Shown in pieces: positions 54,871-63,452 of a stretch of DNA of 64,000 nt. The position numbers were made by a program, and so were the translations under genes. Source of the DNA: Paenibacillus sp. BJ-4 (GTDB lineage: Bacteria; Bacillota; Bacilli; Paenibacillales; Paenibacillaceae); NCBI RefSeq assembly GCF_020404765.1, contig NZ_JAIVEM010000072.1:124001-188000 (forward strand), written 5' to 3'. The notes below the pieces were generated by a model. That model did not search any database. It saw nothing but the letters and a program-made list of their open reading frames with translations, and had not been told where the DNA came from. Numbering within the stretch: position 1 is the stretch's first letter; each line of letters begins with the position of its first letter.

Positions 54871-55932
54871 ATGTTTGGATTTAATTTTGTTAAATTTCAG
54901 CCGAGTGAGTATGTGATGAAGGTGAAGAACGGTAAAGTGGTTCGAGAGGGGGTCGGGTTATCCTTTTATTATTACGCTCCAACGACCTCGGTTGTCGTCG
55001 TACCTGTTTCTTCGATTGATGTGCCGTTCATGTTTGAGGATATGACGAATGATTTTCAGGCGGTGACGGTGCAGGGACAGCTGACTTATCGGATTGTGGA
55101 TTATCGGAGAACGACGCAGATATTGAACTATACGTATGACTTGAAGGAAAAACGCTATATTTCGGATGATCCGGGCAAGCTGGCACAACGGGTGATTAAC
55201 ATCGCGAAGGTGCTTACCAAAAAGTATTTGGAGCGCGTCCCGCTCAAGGAGGCTGTTCAGTCCAGTGAGCGTTTGGCGCAAAATATGACGAAGGATATGG
55301 CTCAGCATACAGAAATGGAAAAGCTGGGAATCGAGGTCATGGGGCTGTCGATCCTGGCGATTTTACCGAATAAGGAGACAATGAGAGCGCTGGAGGCGCA
55401 GGCGAGGGAGGAAATTCTTCGCAATGCGGATCATGCGTTGTATGAGCGTCGCAATGCTTCCATTGAGCAGGAGCGGCGTGTGAAGGAGAACGAGCTGAAC
55501 ACGGAAATTGCGGTGGAGACGAAAAAGAGGCAAATTCGTGAAACCCAGCTTGATGCCGAGCGTTCCGTGAAGCAAAAGCAAAGCGAGATGAAGGAGGAGC
55601 AGCTGCGCTTTGACACGGCATTGGAGGAGAAAAAACGCGAGCTGATTGAGCTGACCGTAACGAATAAAAAGGCCGAAGCCGATGCCAAGGCCTACGAACT
55701 GACGGCAGTGATGAAATCGTTGCAGGATGTGGAGCCGAACGTGCTTCAGGCTATGGCGAATATGGATATGAGTCCAGATAAGCTGATTGCGATAGCATTC
55801 CAGGAGCTTGCAGAAAATGCAGGAAAAATCGGTCAGTTGAACATTACGCCGGATTTGTTGCAAGGTCTGATGTCAGATGCGGGAACAAACGGATCAGCAG
55901 GATCGAGAGGAGCTGGGGGAAGAACACGATGA
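54871..55932 (+). CDS. SPFH/band-7 domain protein
   Basis: A 353-residue protein: an SPFH domain (about 5-190, FVKFQPSEYVMKVKNGKVVREGVGLSF-like start) followed by a charged coiled coil (about 190-290, rich in KE/RE: RRVKENELNTEIAVETKKRQ) and a Gly-rich tail. No membrane span or signal peptide is evident, unlike flotillins. It overlaps the NAD-kinase-like gene in ATGA, so the two are coupled. The role is probably a scaffold in a stress or membrane complex; unproven. Confidence 0.85.
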   Translation: MFGFNFVKFQPSEYVMKVKNGKVVREGVGLSFYYYAPTTSVVVVPVSSIDVPFMFEDMTNDFQAVTVQGQLTYRIVDYRRTTQILNYTYDLKEKRYISDDPGKLAQRVINIAKVLTKKYLERVPLKEAVQSSERLAQNMTKDMAQHTEMEKLGIEVMGLSILAILPNKETMRALEAQAREEILRNADHALYERRNASIEQERRVKENELNTEIAVETKKRQIRETQLDAERSVKQKQSEMKEEQLRFDTALEEKKRELIELTVTNKKAEADAKAYELTAVMKSLQDVEPNVLQAMANMDMSPDKLIAIAFQELAENAGKIGQLNITPDLLQGLMSDAGTNGSAGSRGAGGRTR

Positions 55933-56929
55933 ACAGCCGAATGACAGAGCGCAAAATTATTTTGGTGAAGCGTAAAACGCGACTGGAGGAGTTGGTTGTC
56001 CGATATAATACAATCCAGCAGGCTCGCTTCTTTATGGAGCGTCTGGGTGCGGATTTCAGCGATTATGTGCTGGAGGATGAGAATTACCGCAGGGCGGTGG
56101 CGACGGCAACATCGGAATTAACAGCCTTGGGTCGAGTCCAGATTGTGGAGAGGGAGCATGTGCCGAACTTTATTTTTGGTGAGCAGGATACGATAGTGGT
56201 ACTGGTCAGGATGGGCTCGTAGCCAACACGTTAAAATATTTGAACGAGCAGCCGCTTATTGGCGTGAATCCGGACCCATTGCGCTGGGATGGGATATTGT
56301 TGCCGTTTACCGTATCCGATCTGCGCTCGGTGGTACCGGATGTGTTTGTGCATAGGCGCCCGATTAAGGAAGTCACGCTGGCTAAGGCCCAACTGAATGA
56401 TGGCCAGTCGCTGTATGCCGTGAACGATTTGTTCATTGGGCGCAAAACCCATGTCTCTGCGAGATACGAGCTAAGACTGGAGGATCAGGTAGAGCAGCAA
56501 TCGTCCAGCGGCATTATCGTTTCCACAGGGCTGGGGGCAACGGGCTGGCTGACCAGTGTGCTGGCCGGAGCAGCCGGGATTGTCGGCAGTGCTACGCAGC
56601 TTCCGATTTCCCTGACTCCAGACGACCTCGTGTCAGATGAAGCCTATGGTCAAGAAGCAGCAACAGAAGGAATTGGCCATGATCATCGTGCAGCCTGGAG
56701 TTGGCCCTCGCTTTATTTTACGGTGAGAGAACCCTTTCCCAGTCGGACGACCGCTACGGAGCTCGTGTTTGGCCAGGTAGCCGCCCAAAAACCGCTGCGG
56801 ATTGCTTCGCAGATGCCGGAAAATGGGGTTATTTTCAGTGATGGAGTGGAGAGCGACTTTTTGGAGTTTAATGCTGGCATTGAGGCAACCATAGGTCCGG
56901 CGGAGAAAAAAGGTCATCTGGTCGTGTAG
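55929..56929 (+). pseudogene. Frameshifted NAD-kinase-like gene
   Basis: The N-terminal half (MTERKIILVKRKTRLEELVV to DTIVVL) stops at 56220-56222. The rest continues in another frame: QDGLVANTLKYLNEQPLIGVNPDPLRWDG, and SSGIIVSTGLGATGWLTSV (the NADK STGxT-like loop). One G missing in CTGGTCAGG (56202-56210) would restore GQDGLVANT, the nucleotide motif, and a protein of 333 residues. It resembles ATP-NAD kinase-family proteins rather than the essential PpnK. Start overlaps the SPFH gene. Confidence 0.8.
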
Positions 56930-57007
56930 AGGTTTGTACAGGACGACAATGGGTAATTATGAGTAAGGTACAACAACAATCAGATGAAACAAAAAGGAGG
57001 AATCAAC

Positions 57008-57187
57008 ATGAGCGACCACACTCAAGACGAAGCGAAAATCCGCAACAAGAAGAACGAGGACGGAGATTCCTTGATGGAAAAAACGAAGCTGGACAACGGC
57101 GTGGATATCGAGCCTGAGGCTGACGAATGGATTGCGAAGCCTTCCCCAGTGTCATACGATGATACGAAATCCTCTTCGAAGCAATAG
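57008..57187 (+). CDS. Small acidic hypothetical protein
   Basis: A 59-residue, highly charged, probably disordered protein (MSDHTQDEAKIRNKKNEDGD, then EPEADEWIAKPSP). AAAAGGAGG lies 7 bases before the ATG, an excellent ribosome site, and a terminator follows at once, which supports a real gene. Function unknown. Confidence 0.65.
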   Translation: MSDHTQDEAKIRNKKNEDGDSLMEKTKLDNGVDIEPEADEWIAKPSPVSYDDTKSSSKQ

Positions 57188-57216
57188 GCTTTTGCGTCTC
57201 GATAGAGCAAATATGC

Positions 57217-57256
57217 AAAGACAGATGATCCTTAAACGAGGGTCATCTGTCTTTTT
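57217..57256. terminator. Bidirectional intrinsic terminator
   Basis: AAAGACAGATGA pairs with TCATCTGTCTTT, with an inner CC/GG, followed by TTTT. It lies between the small gene and the convergent LuxR regulator. Confidence 0.9.
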
Positions 57257-57290
57257 GGCATGTAAAGGCTTGGAGCGATTTGGAGGCATG

Positions 57291-58379
57291 TTAATTGAAT
57301 CTGGAATATACCTTCCATACCAGCTCGCGACGGCTGCTTACATCTGTCTTCAAGAAAATGGCCTTCAGATGATCCTGCACCGTGTAGGCTGAAATATGAA
57401 GTGCGCTTGCCAGCTCTTTGGTCGAAAAGCCTTGAATAATGAGCTGCACAATCTGTCTCTCTCGCTCGGACCATGCATACACCTCCGCCATAAGCGGTAG
57501 CATATCCGTTGCTTTAGCAGGCTCAAACCATACAGCTAACTGGTTCTCGTCCATATGTTCCTGTCCCCCTTGCAGGAGGGTGGCCCTAAGTGTTACCCAC
57601 GGGATTCCAGCGTCTGCGAAGGGAATACATAATCTGGCCGGTGGAGTGGATGTGATGGAAGCTTGCCCAATCGGCTGGAGGGCTGTGGATAGCGCTCGCA
57701 AGCATACCGCCCGGACCGGGGCGGGAAGGCTGCTTTCATCGATTCCCTCCTGCTGTCGAAGCAGCTTTAGCCACTGCTCTGCTGTTATATTAGACGAAAT
57801 CAGCTCCAGTTTGTCGGAAAGCACCAGAACCCCTGGCTCTATTTCATTTTCCATGGTCGTGCCGGGAACTGGGGACAAGCCGACACTAGCCTGACGTAGA
57901 TGGTAGGCTATAGACGGTGCTAGTGCTTCAAGCAGTTGTTGCTCCTCGGCACTGAATACAGGCTTTGTATGGTGGCGGAACAACGTAAGGAATCCCCAAC
58001 AGCTTCCTTTGTACATGAACGGAACACGTAGCTCATCCCCGAATCCGGCGGGCTGTAAAACATCTCTAAACCGTTTGCTCCGATCCGGCTGCCCTTTTGT
58101 AGACCCGTGTAACGTCGCTATGGATCGTCCTTCTCGCACCATCTGATCGTATTTCATCATATCGTCGTGCAAATATTCGTATTCCAGCAGCTTGTTATGG
58201 ATTTCTCCCACACCCGATTCCGTCAATGCCCCTGTGGAAAGCAGTGTACGCGGATCTACCGAGGTGCAGCACGCAGCATCGAAAGAAATCTGAGTACGTA
58301 AGCGGTCGATTAGCGTATGCTTGTACGTTTGCTGTTGAGCGTCCTTAAGCTGTGCCAGTTGTGTAAAGTGTACGTTCAT
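57291..58379 (-). CDS. LuxR-family regulator with GAF-like domain
   Basis: A 362-residue regulator. The N-terminal half includes a GAF-like region (RVPFMYKGSCWGFLTLFRH, EEQQLLEALAPSIAYHLRQ), and the C-terminal LuxR helix-turn-helix reads WSERERQIVQLIIQGFSTKE followed by LASALHISAYTVQDHLKAIF. No receiver phosphoacceptor is present. It is divergent from the Fur-box methyltransferase operon and may regulate it or itself. The ligand is unknown. Confidence 0.88.
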   Translation of the reverse strand: MNVHFTQLAQLKDAQQQTYKHTLIDRLRTQISFDAACCTSVDPRTLLSTGALTESGVGEIHNKLLEYEYLHDDMMKYDQMVREGRSIATLHGSTKGQPDRSKRFRDVLQPAGFGDELRVPFMYKGSCWGFLTLFRHHTKPVFSAEEQQLLEALAPSIAYHLRQASVGLSPVPGTTMENEIEPGVLVLSDKLELISSNITAEQWLKLLRQQEGIDESSLPAPVRAVCLRALSTALQPIGQASITSTPPARLCIPFADAGIPWVTLRATLLQGGQEHMDENQLAVWFEPAKATDMLPLMAEVYAWSERERQIVQLIIQGFSTKELASALHISAYTVQDHLKAIFLKTDVSSRRELVWKVYSRFN

Positions 58380-58473
58380 AAGCTGCTCCCATCGTAAAAG
58401 GCTGGAGGTTTCTAAAGTCTTCTATTTAAATCCCACATTTATGGGATGGTGGATATACGTATGACCTTTATAA

Positions 58474-58503
58474 TTGAGAATGATTCTTAATTAAATCTAC
58501 AAT
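58474..58503 (+). promoter_or_regulatory. Promoter with Fur-like box
   Basis: TTGAGA (58474-58479), 18 bases, TACAAT (58498-58503). TGAGAATGATTCTTA at 58475-58489 overlaps the -35 and matches the 7-1-7 Fur box at 12 of 15 positions or better. This suggests induction of the downstream pair under iron limitation. Confidence 0.7.
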
Positions 58504-58549
58504 ATATGATTGGCCAAGGAAGTTCAAGGCCAAATGTTTGGAGGGAACT

Positions 58550-59326
58550 ATGAGCTGGAATCATCCGAGTGTGCATAAGTATGCCGATACGATTGCTTTA
58601 AAAATACCGGGATATGGTCATTTATATGAAATGACAGATCGTTTGATAACCGCACAGCTTGAGGCACAAGCCTCTATGCAGACAACAGAACCAAAGCTAC
58701 TGATTATCGGGGCGGGAGGGGGTCAGGAGCTAATTACGCTTGGAGGGCGACATAAAGCGTGGTCTTTTACGGCAGTTGATCCCTCTGAGCACATGCTGGA
58801 TTTGGCACGTAAGCGTGTGAAGCAAGCGGGTATCGGTTCCAAAATATCGTTGGTTACAGGTACGTTGGAAGATTTGCTGTGTATACAGCGCAATGAGCAG
58901 TCTGAAAAACAGCTCAAACAGCCCTACGAAGAGCGTTTATATGATGATGCTGCTACCTGCCTGCTGGTGCTTCATTTTCTTCGGGGCCTGGAGAGCAAAC
59001 AGGCATTGCTACGTCAGATATCCGCTCGTCTCAAGCCGGGGGCGCCTTTTTGTCTAGCTTCTATAAATGGGTGTCCGCAGGATCCTGCATTTTCCATTCA
59101 AATGCAGGCGTGGAAAGGTCATATGCTGAATCAGGGTATTCCCTTGGAGGACTGGGAGCGATTCGCCGCGTCCATTGGCAAAGAGTCAGACCCGGTGTCT
59201 AATACGGTCATACAGGAAATGTTGGCCGATGCAGGCTTTACCCACATTACCCGGTATTATGGCGCTTTTTTAGTGAATGCGTGGTTTGCGATTAAAGGGG
59301 GAGAAGCAGCTCATGGCGAAGGATAA
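58550..59326 (+). CDS. Class I SAM-dependent methyltransferase
   Basis: A 258-residue methyltransferase. SAM motif I is LLIIGAGGGQELITLG (about 50-65), the acidic post-I residue is in TAVDPSEHMLDLARKRV, and VLHFLRGLESKQALLRQISARLKPGAPF is the post-methyl region. ATG 58550 with GGAGGG 5 bases upstream. It overlaps the next gene by 14 bases. Substrate unknown; the pairing and Fur-type promoter suggest a small-molecule pathway for metal acquisition. Confidence 0.88.
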   Translation: MSWNHPSVHKYADTIALKIPGYGHLYEMTDRLITAQLEAQASMQTTEPKLLIIGAGGGQELITLGGRHKAWSFTAVDPSEHMLDLARKRVKQAGIGSKISLVTGTLEDLLCIQRNEQSEKQLKQPYEERLYDDAATCLLVLHFLRGLESKQALLRQISARLKPGAPFCLASINGCPQDPAFSIQMQAWKGHMLNQGIPLEDWERFAASIGKESDPVSNTVIQEMLADAGFTHITRYYGAFLVNAWFAIKGGEAAHGEG

Positions 59327-60398
59327 CATCATCATCATTGGCGGATATGGGCATGTTGGAAAAATAGTATGTATGGAGTTAAGTGAACTGTTCCCCGGCA
59401 AGGTGTTTGCCGCAGGACGCAGTCTGGAGCGTGCCACTGAATTTAGCCGGCAAACAGCCGGTAAAGTACGCCCTATGCAGCTGAATATTCATGAGCCGAT
59501 TGCCACGTCGATACTAGAACAGGCCAAAGTCGTTATCATGTGTCTAGATCAGGAAAATACAGCCTTGGTACGTGCCTGCCTTCAGCATGGCGTGCATTAC
59601 ATGGATATTACTGCCAATGGAGCCTTTTTGCAGCAGGTGGAGCAGTGTCATCAGGAGGCACGAGCTTATCAGGCCACAGCTCTGTTGAGTGTGGGATTGG
59701 CTCCGGGACTGACCAATCTGCTGGCGCTACAAGCGGCACAGCTTATGGATCAGACGGAAGAGTTGAACATATCTTTGATGCTCGGTTTGGGGGATGAACA
59801 TGGTCAGGCTGCTATTGAATGGACAGTAGATCAAATTCATACGGACCTGGAGGTTATGGAAGAGGGACGTCTGGTGATGCGAAAAAGCTTTACCGACGGC
59901 AAAGTAGCTGACTTCGGTGTAGGAGTGGGTCGCCATCGGGCATATCGTTTTCCTTTTTCGGACCAGCAGACACTTCCACGTACGCTCGGCATTCCCACGG
60001 TGAGCACACGCCTTTGCTTTGATTCGCGGTTGACTACCCGGCTGCTGGCAGGACTACGAGCCACAAATCTATCAGGCTTACTCCGACAGCAATCCGTGCG
60101 TGACATCGTAGTTCGTAGCTTTAGCAAACTGCATCTTGGAGGAAACGCTGTAGCAGTCAAGGTAGACGCGCGCGGAACCCTCAAAGGCAAGAAAACGAAG
60201 GTCGAATGCCAACTAAGGGGATATCAGCAGTCCAATTTAACCGCCAAGGCAGCTGTATTTGCAGCGCTGGCTCTGTACCGTTCAGAACTTCCCTATGGTG
60301 TATTTCACATGGAGCAGTGTTTTGCGTGGAGTTGTATGCGAGATTGGCTGGGAGAACTGATAGCCGTAGAGATTCAGGTGGACGGACAGCATGTTTAG
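59313..60398 (+). CDS. Saccharopine dehydrogenase-like oxidoreductase
   Basis: A 361-residue NAD(P)-dependent protein. The Rossmann start is IIIIGGYGHVGKIVCMEL, followed by AAGRSLERATEF and VVIMCLDQENTALVRACLQHGVHYMDITANG, the LYS9-like pattern, then GLAPGLTNLLALQAAQL. Relatives include saccharopine reductases and opine dehydrogenases of metallophore pathways. AGGGGGAG precedes ATG 59313, and it is coupled to the methyltransferase. No nicotianamine-synthase-like gene or NRPS is adjacent. Confidence 0.86.
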   Translation: MAKDNIIIIGGYGHVGKIVCMELSELFPGKVFAAGRSLERATEFSRQTAGKVRPMQLNIHEPIATSILEQAKVVIMCLDQENTALVRACLQHGVHYMDITANGAFLQQVEQCHQEARAYQATALLSVGLAPGLTNLLALQAAQLMDQTEELNISLMLGLGDEHGQAAIEWTVDQIHTDLEVMEEGRLVMRKSFTDGKVADFGVGVGRHRAYRFPFSDQQTLPRTLGIPTVSTRLCFDSRLTTRLLAGLRATNLSGLLRQQSVRDIVVRSFSKLHLGGNAVAVKVDARGTLKGKKTKVECQLRGYQQSNLTAKAAVFAALALYRSELPYGVFHMEQCFAWSCMRDWLGELIAVEIQVDGQHV

Positions 60399-60432
60399 AA
60401 GTTATATATTCTAATAAAAAGGTTTTTCATAT

Positions 60433-60490
60433 CATCCAAGCCTTATTCAGCAATGCACTGCGGATAGGTCTTGGATTTCTTTTCCTATTG
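60433..60490 (+). terminator. Intrinsic terminator
   Basis: ATCCAAGCC pairs with GGTCTTGGAT around a long loop, followed by TTCTTTT. It ends the methyltransferase/dehydrogenase operon. Confidence 0.7.
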
Positions 60491-60668
60491 GATTACACTA
60501 GAACGAGTACATATTTTTGGGAAAGACCGGAGGGGATGAGATAAAATGTGGAACCCCTATGAAAGCTGGCTTCCCATTGGCAAAAGCTTTATCCCTTGGA
60601 GAGATACATCTCCACAGCGTATGGATGTAATTCAGCAAAGGTTCATATTTTTTAAGGAGTATAAGAGC

Positions 60669-61247
60669 ATGAAAACATACGTATTTATTTTCGACGGCTT
60701 TGTGCAATTTGAAATCATGTTGGCAACGTATTTTCTTAAAAGCCGTGGGGAAATTGTCCCTTTCGCGATAAGCAAAGATCCTGTGACTTCATATGAGGGC
60801 TTTTCAATTCTTCCGTTTTGCTCTATAGAGCAAGTGGATGTAGAGAGAGTGGATCTGTTGGTTATTCCGGGTGGTGATGTAAGCGGAGTCGCTTTAAATA
60901 AGCATCTGCACGAACTGCTCCAGCACTTGCATCAGAAGAAAAGAGGGATAGGGGCTATCTGTGCAGGTACGCTGTTATTAGGTCAGGCGGGTGTGCTGAA
61001 TGGGCACTCATTCACGACTAACTCAATTGAAGAGATGGAGAAGCTTGGTCGGCAGGGAACATTCTTAAACACCGATGTTGTTACAGATAGGCATATTGTT
61101 ACTGCCAAAGCCAACGCCTATGTGGATTTTGGTATTGAGTTGGGGAAGCTCATGGACATTTACGAAAATGAACAGGATCTCGATGAGACCATTTCATTTT
61201 TTAAGTATTTTAAACCGCTAAGTCCAAACGAACGAGGGGGAGTATGA
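60669..61247 (+). CDS. DJ-1/PfpI-family protein
   Basis: A 192-residue class I glutamine-amidotransferase-like fold protein. The nucleophile elbow is GAICAGTLLLGQAG with C98, preceded by VDLLVIPGGD. AAGGAG 9 bases before ATG 60669 sets the start. The frame is open 41 codons further upstream to an ATG at 60546 that also has GAGGGG, so a longer form cannot be excluded. Function (glyoxalase, chaperone, isonitrile hydratase-like) is open. Confidence 0.85.
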   Translation: MKTYVFIFDGFVQFEIMLATYFLKSRGEIVPFAISKDPVTSYEGFSILPFCSIEQVDVERVDLLVIPGGDVSGVALNKHLHELLQHLHQKKRGIGAICAGTLLLGQAGVLNGHSFTTNSIEEMEKLGRQGTFLNTDVVTDRHIVTAKANAYVDFGIELGKLMDIYENEQDLDETISFFKYFKPLSPNERGGV

Positions 61248-61248
61248 C

Positions 61249-61419
61249 GTGAAGGTAGAACAGGACTTGGAAGAAATCAAACAAAGATTGGCTCAAATCG
61301 AGGCGAAGCTGGAACGCGGGTCGACTTCCGGGATAATCATGAAGTACATGATTATCATCTTCTTGTCTATTTTTTTCTTGTTTTTTGTGATCGGAGTTGT
61401 TCAATTTGTTTCAGCCTAA
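61249..61419 (+). CDS. Small coiled-coil membrane protein
   Basis: A 56-residue protein starting at GTG 61249, one base after the DJ-1 stop, with GAGGGGG 8 bases upstream. An N-terminal amphipathic helix (LEEIKQRLAQIEAKLERG) is followed by a single membrane span (about 33-55, IIIFLSIFFLFFVIGVVQF). It is too short for usual gene callers. The tight spacing supports co-translation with the DJ-1 gene. Function unknown. Confidence 0.7.
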   Translation: MKVEQDLEEIKQRLAQIEAKLERGSTSGIIMKYMIIIFLSIFFLFFVIGVVQFVSA

Positions 61420-61452
61420 TCGGTGTAAGAGGAAGAAAGAAGGGAGCTGCTT

Positions 61453-62166
61453 ATGTCTATAGAAGCGATTATTTTTGATTTGGATAATACGCTAATTCAT
61501 CGTAAACAGGCGTTTGTGGCATTTGCGGAGCGCTTTGTGGAACGATTTATTGTGGCCGAAGGCCCGGATAAGCGAGAAGCTGTAATCGAACGAATACGTC
61601 TGGCGGATCAAGACGGATATCGGGACAAGAGGGAGCTGTATACCGAGCTGCATGCAGACTTGGAATTGAAAAATAAAGATACGACAGTACAAGAGATGCT
61701 GGGCTTCTGGTATGGTGAATTTCATAAGTTTACGGTACTGATGGACGGAGCGAAGGAAGTGCTGTCCGAACTGCGGTCACGTGGTTTGAAGCTGGGGATT
61801 ATCACCAATGGCTCACTCCGCACGCAGCAAGCGAAAATCGACCGGGTTATGCTGAGGGATTATGTGGATTCCATTATCGTATCAGGTGGCGTGAACATTG
61901 AGAAGCCAAATCCTCGAATATTCGAGCTGGCTCTGAAGGAGCTGGAAATTGATGATCCCAGTCACGCATGGTATGTAGGGGATCATCCGACAAATGATAT
62001 TCGAGGTGCGCAAAGTGCAGGCTTGCATACCATCTGGCTGGAAGGCTTTATGCCGTGGGAGGAAATAGGCGTTATACCAGACTATCAGATTGGGAGTTTG
62101 CGCGAAATCATCAATTGGCTGGATCGTCTCAGCTATTCAATGAATACGGAGGAGGGGGCATCATGA
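61453..62166 (+). CDS. HAD-family hydrolase
   Basis: A 237-residue class IA HAD protein: motif I FDLDNTLIHRK, motif II ITNGSLRTQQ, motif III lysine in NIEKPNPRIFE and motif IV VGDHPTNDIRGA. The set is complete, so it should be an active phosphatase. AAAGAAGGGAGC precedes the ATG. It overlaps the next gene in ATGA. Confidence 0.9.
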   Translation: MSIEAIIFDLDNTLIHRKQAFVAFAERFVERFIVAEGPDKREAVIERIRLADQDGYRDKRELYTELHADLELKNKDTTVQEMLGFWYGEFHKFTVLMDGAKEVLSELRSRGLKLGIITNGSLRTQQAKIDRVMLRDYVDSIIVSGGVNIEKPNPRIFELALKELEIDDPSHAWYVGDHPTNDIRGAQSAGLHTIWLEGFMPWEEIGVIPDYQIGSLREIINWLDRLSYSMNTEEGAS

Positions 62167-62771
62167 GCACAGAGCATTATGAACATGGAGCACACGATCT
62201 AACCAAGCCTATCCTGTTATCGTTTCCAGAGCAATTCCAGACGGAGCGATTGACGATTCGCGCTCCACAGTGGGGCGATGGAGCGGTGGTCAATGAAGCG
62301 ATTCGGGAGAGTGTAAATGAACTGCGGCCTTGGCTTCCTTTTGCGAGAAATCTTCCTACGCCGGAGGAATCCGAGATCAGGTCACGTCAAGCCAGACTTG
62401 AATTTCTGGAGCGGTCTGACATGATGCTATATGTATTTGATACGGCTTCGGGAGAATTTGTAGCCAGCAGCGGCTTGCATCGCATCGATTGGGATACGCG
62501 CAGATTTGAGATCGGGTATTGGCTCAGAACATCATGGACCGGGAAAGGTATTATAACAGAGGCTGTACATGGTATTACGGATTTTGCCATACAGCATTTG
62601 AAGGCTAATCGGCTGGAGATTCGTTGTGACTCCAATAATACACGTAGCGCCAAGGTAGCGGAACGAGCAGGCTTTACATTGGAGGGGATTTTAAGGAACA
62701 CCGAATATGACGAAGAGGGAAAATTGGCACACCAGATGGTTTTTGCCAAGGTGCGCGGTATTGAATTTTAG
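62163..62771 (+). CDS. RimJ/RimL-type GNAT acetyltransferase
   Basis: A 202-residue acetyltransferase: ERLTIRAPQWGDGAVVNEAI, then SSGLHRIDWDTRRFEIGYWL, TSWTGKGIITEAV (acetyl-CoA loop) and RCDSNNTRSAKVAERAGFTLEG. This is the ribosomal-protein-alanine acetyltransferase-like group (YdaF). GGAGGAGGGGG upstream lies in the HAD gene; starts overlap as ATGA. Likely an operon of 60669-62771. Confidence 0.9.
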   Translation: MSTEHYEHGAHDLTKPILLSFPEQFQTERLTIRAPQWGDGAVVNEAIRESVNELRPWLPFARNLPTPEESEIRSRQARLEFLERSDMMLYVFDTASGEFVASSGLHRIDWDTRRFEIGYWLRTSWTGKGIITEAVHGITDFAIQHLKANRLEIRCDSNNTRSAKVAERAGFTLEGILRNTEYDEEGKLAHQMVFAKVRGIEF

Positions 62772-62797
62772 CATCATTAGAAGTGGAGTGAGGAAAC

Positions 62798-63299
62798 ATG
62801 AACCGAAATAGCAAGCAGACAACCATCAAGCACAAACTTCAAATGCATGCTGATATTGGCCCGTACACGAACGGATTTGAAGTCGTTTCCTCCTCCATTG
62901 GCTTTGACGACTAGGTAATTATCATTTTGTACAAGCCGTTAGGAGAGGATCAACTGTTACTGGTTGGTGCCAGATGTAGCTACTACTGCCCTGACCAGTA
63001 TGATTTGAATGGTAGAATCGTAGACCGTAATTGTGGTGCGACGATTCGAAATATTTTATTGGGTGATGCTATCCAAAATGTGCAAACAACCGCCAGTGGT
63101 GTATTTGGACAGGGTATTTCGATGAAGGAGTATTCGGCAATTATGGTTGGGGGACGCCTGTCGGCGAATCTGGCTTGGTTGCTTTTAGCAGTGACGGAAC
63201 GAAGCTGTATACCAATCAGGCGGCGGAAATTGCTGATTGCTATGCGCTTAATGTGATTTGCTGCGTTTGTACGATATGGTGGAGGCTCATTATGATTGA
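62798..63299 (+). pseudogene. Multiply disrupted hypothetical gene
   Basis: From ATG 62798 (GGAGTGAGGAAAC upstream) the frame is broken by TAG at 62912-62914 (FDDxVIILYKPLGEDQ), then by a one-base loss in a T-run near 63100 (SGVF to WTGYFDEGVFGNYGWG), then again near 63252 (YALNV to LLRLYDMVEAHYD, stop 63297-63299). Repairing all three gives about 166 residues with a LYKPL core and CxxxC-like cysteines. The family is unknown; three lesions argue for a real pseudogene. Confidence 0.7.
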
Positions 63300-63452
63300 T
63301 TATAAGATGAAAAATATAGACAAGCTGGTGTGCATACAATATGACATCAGCATAAGGTTAAGCATTCTTGCAAGCGTTATCCTAAGGGAAAGCTTAACGG
63401 ATTTCCAGCAGCCCAACGGGGACTTTTCCAGTGTTAAGGCAGGTGATCTAGC

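Noticed and set aside
60546..60668. 41-codon N-terminal extension of the DJ-1 protein
   Set aside because: The DJ-1 fold begins at MKTYVFIF with its own AAGGAG; the extension resembles no domain, although an upstream GAGGGG leaves some doubt.
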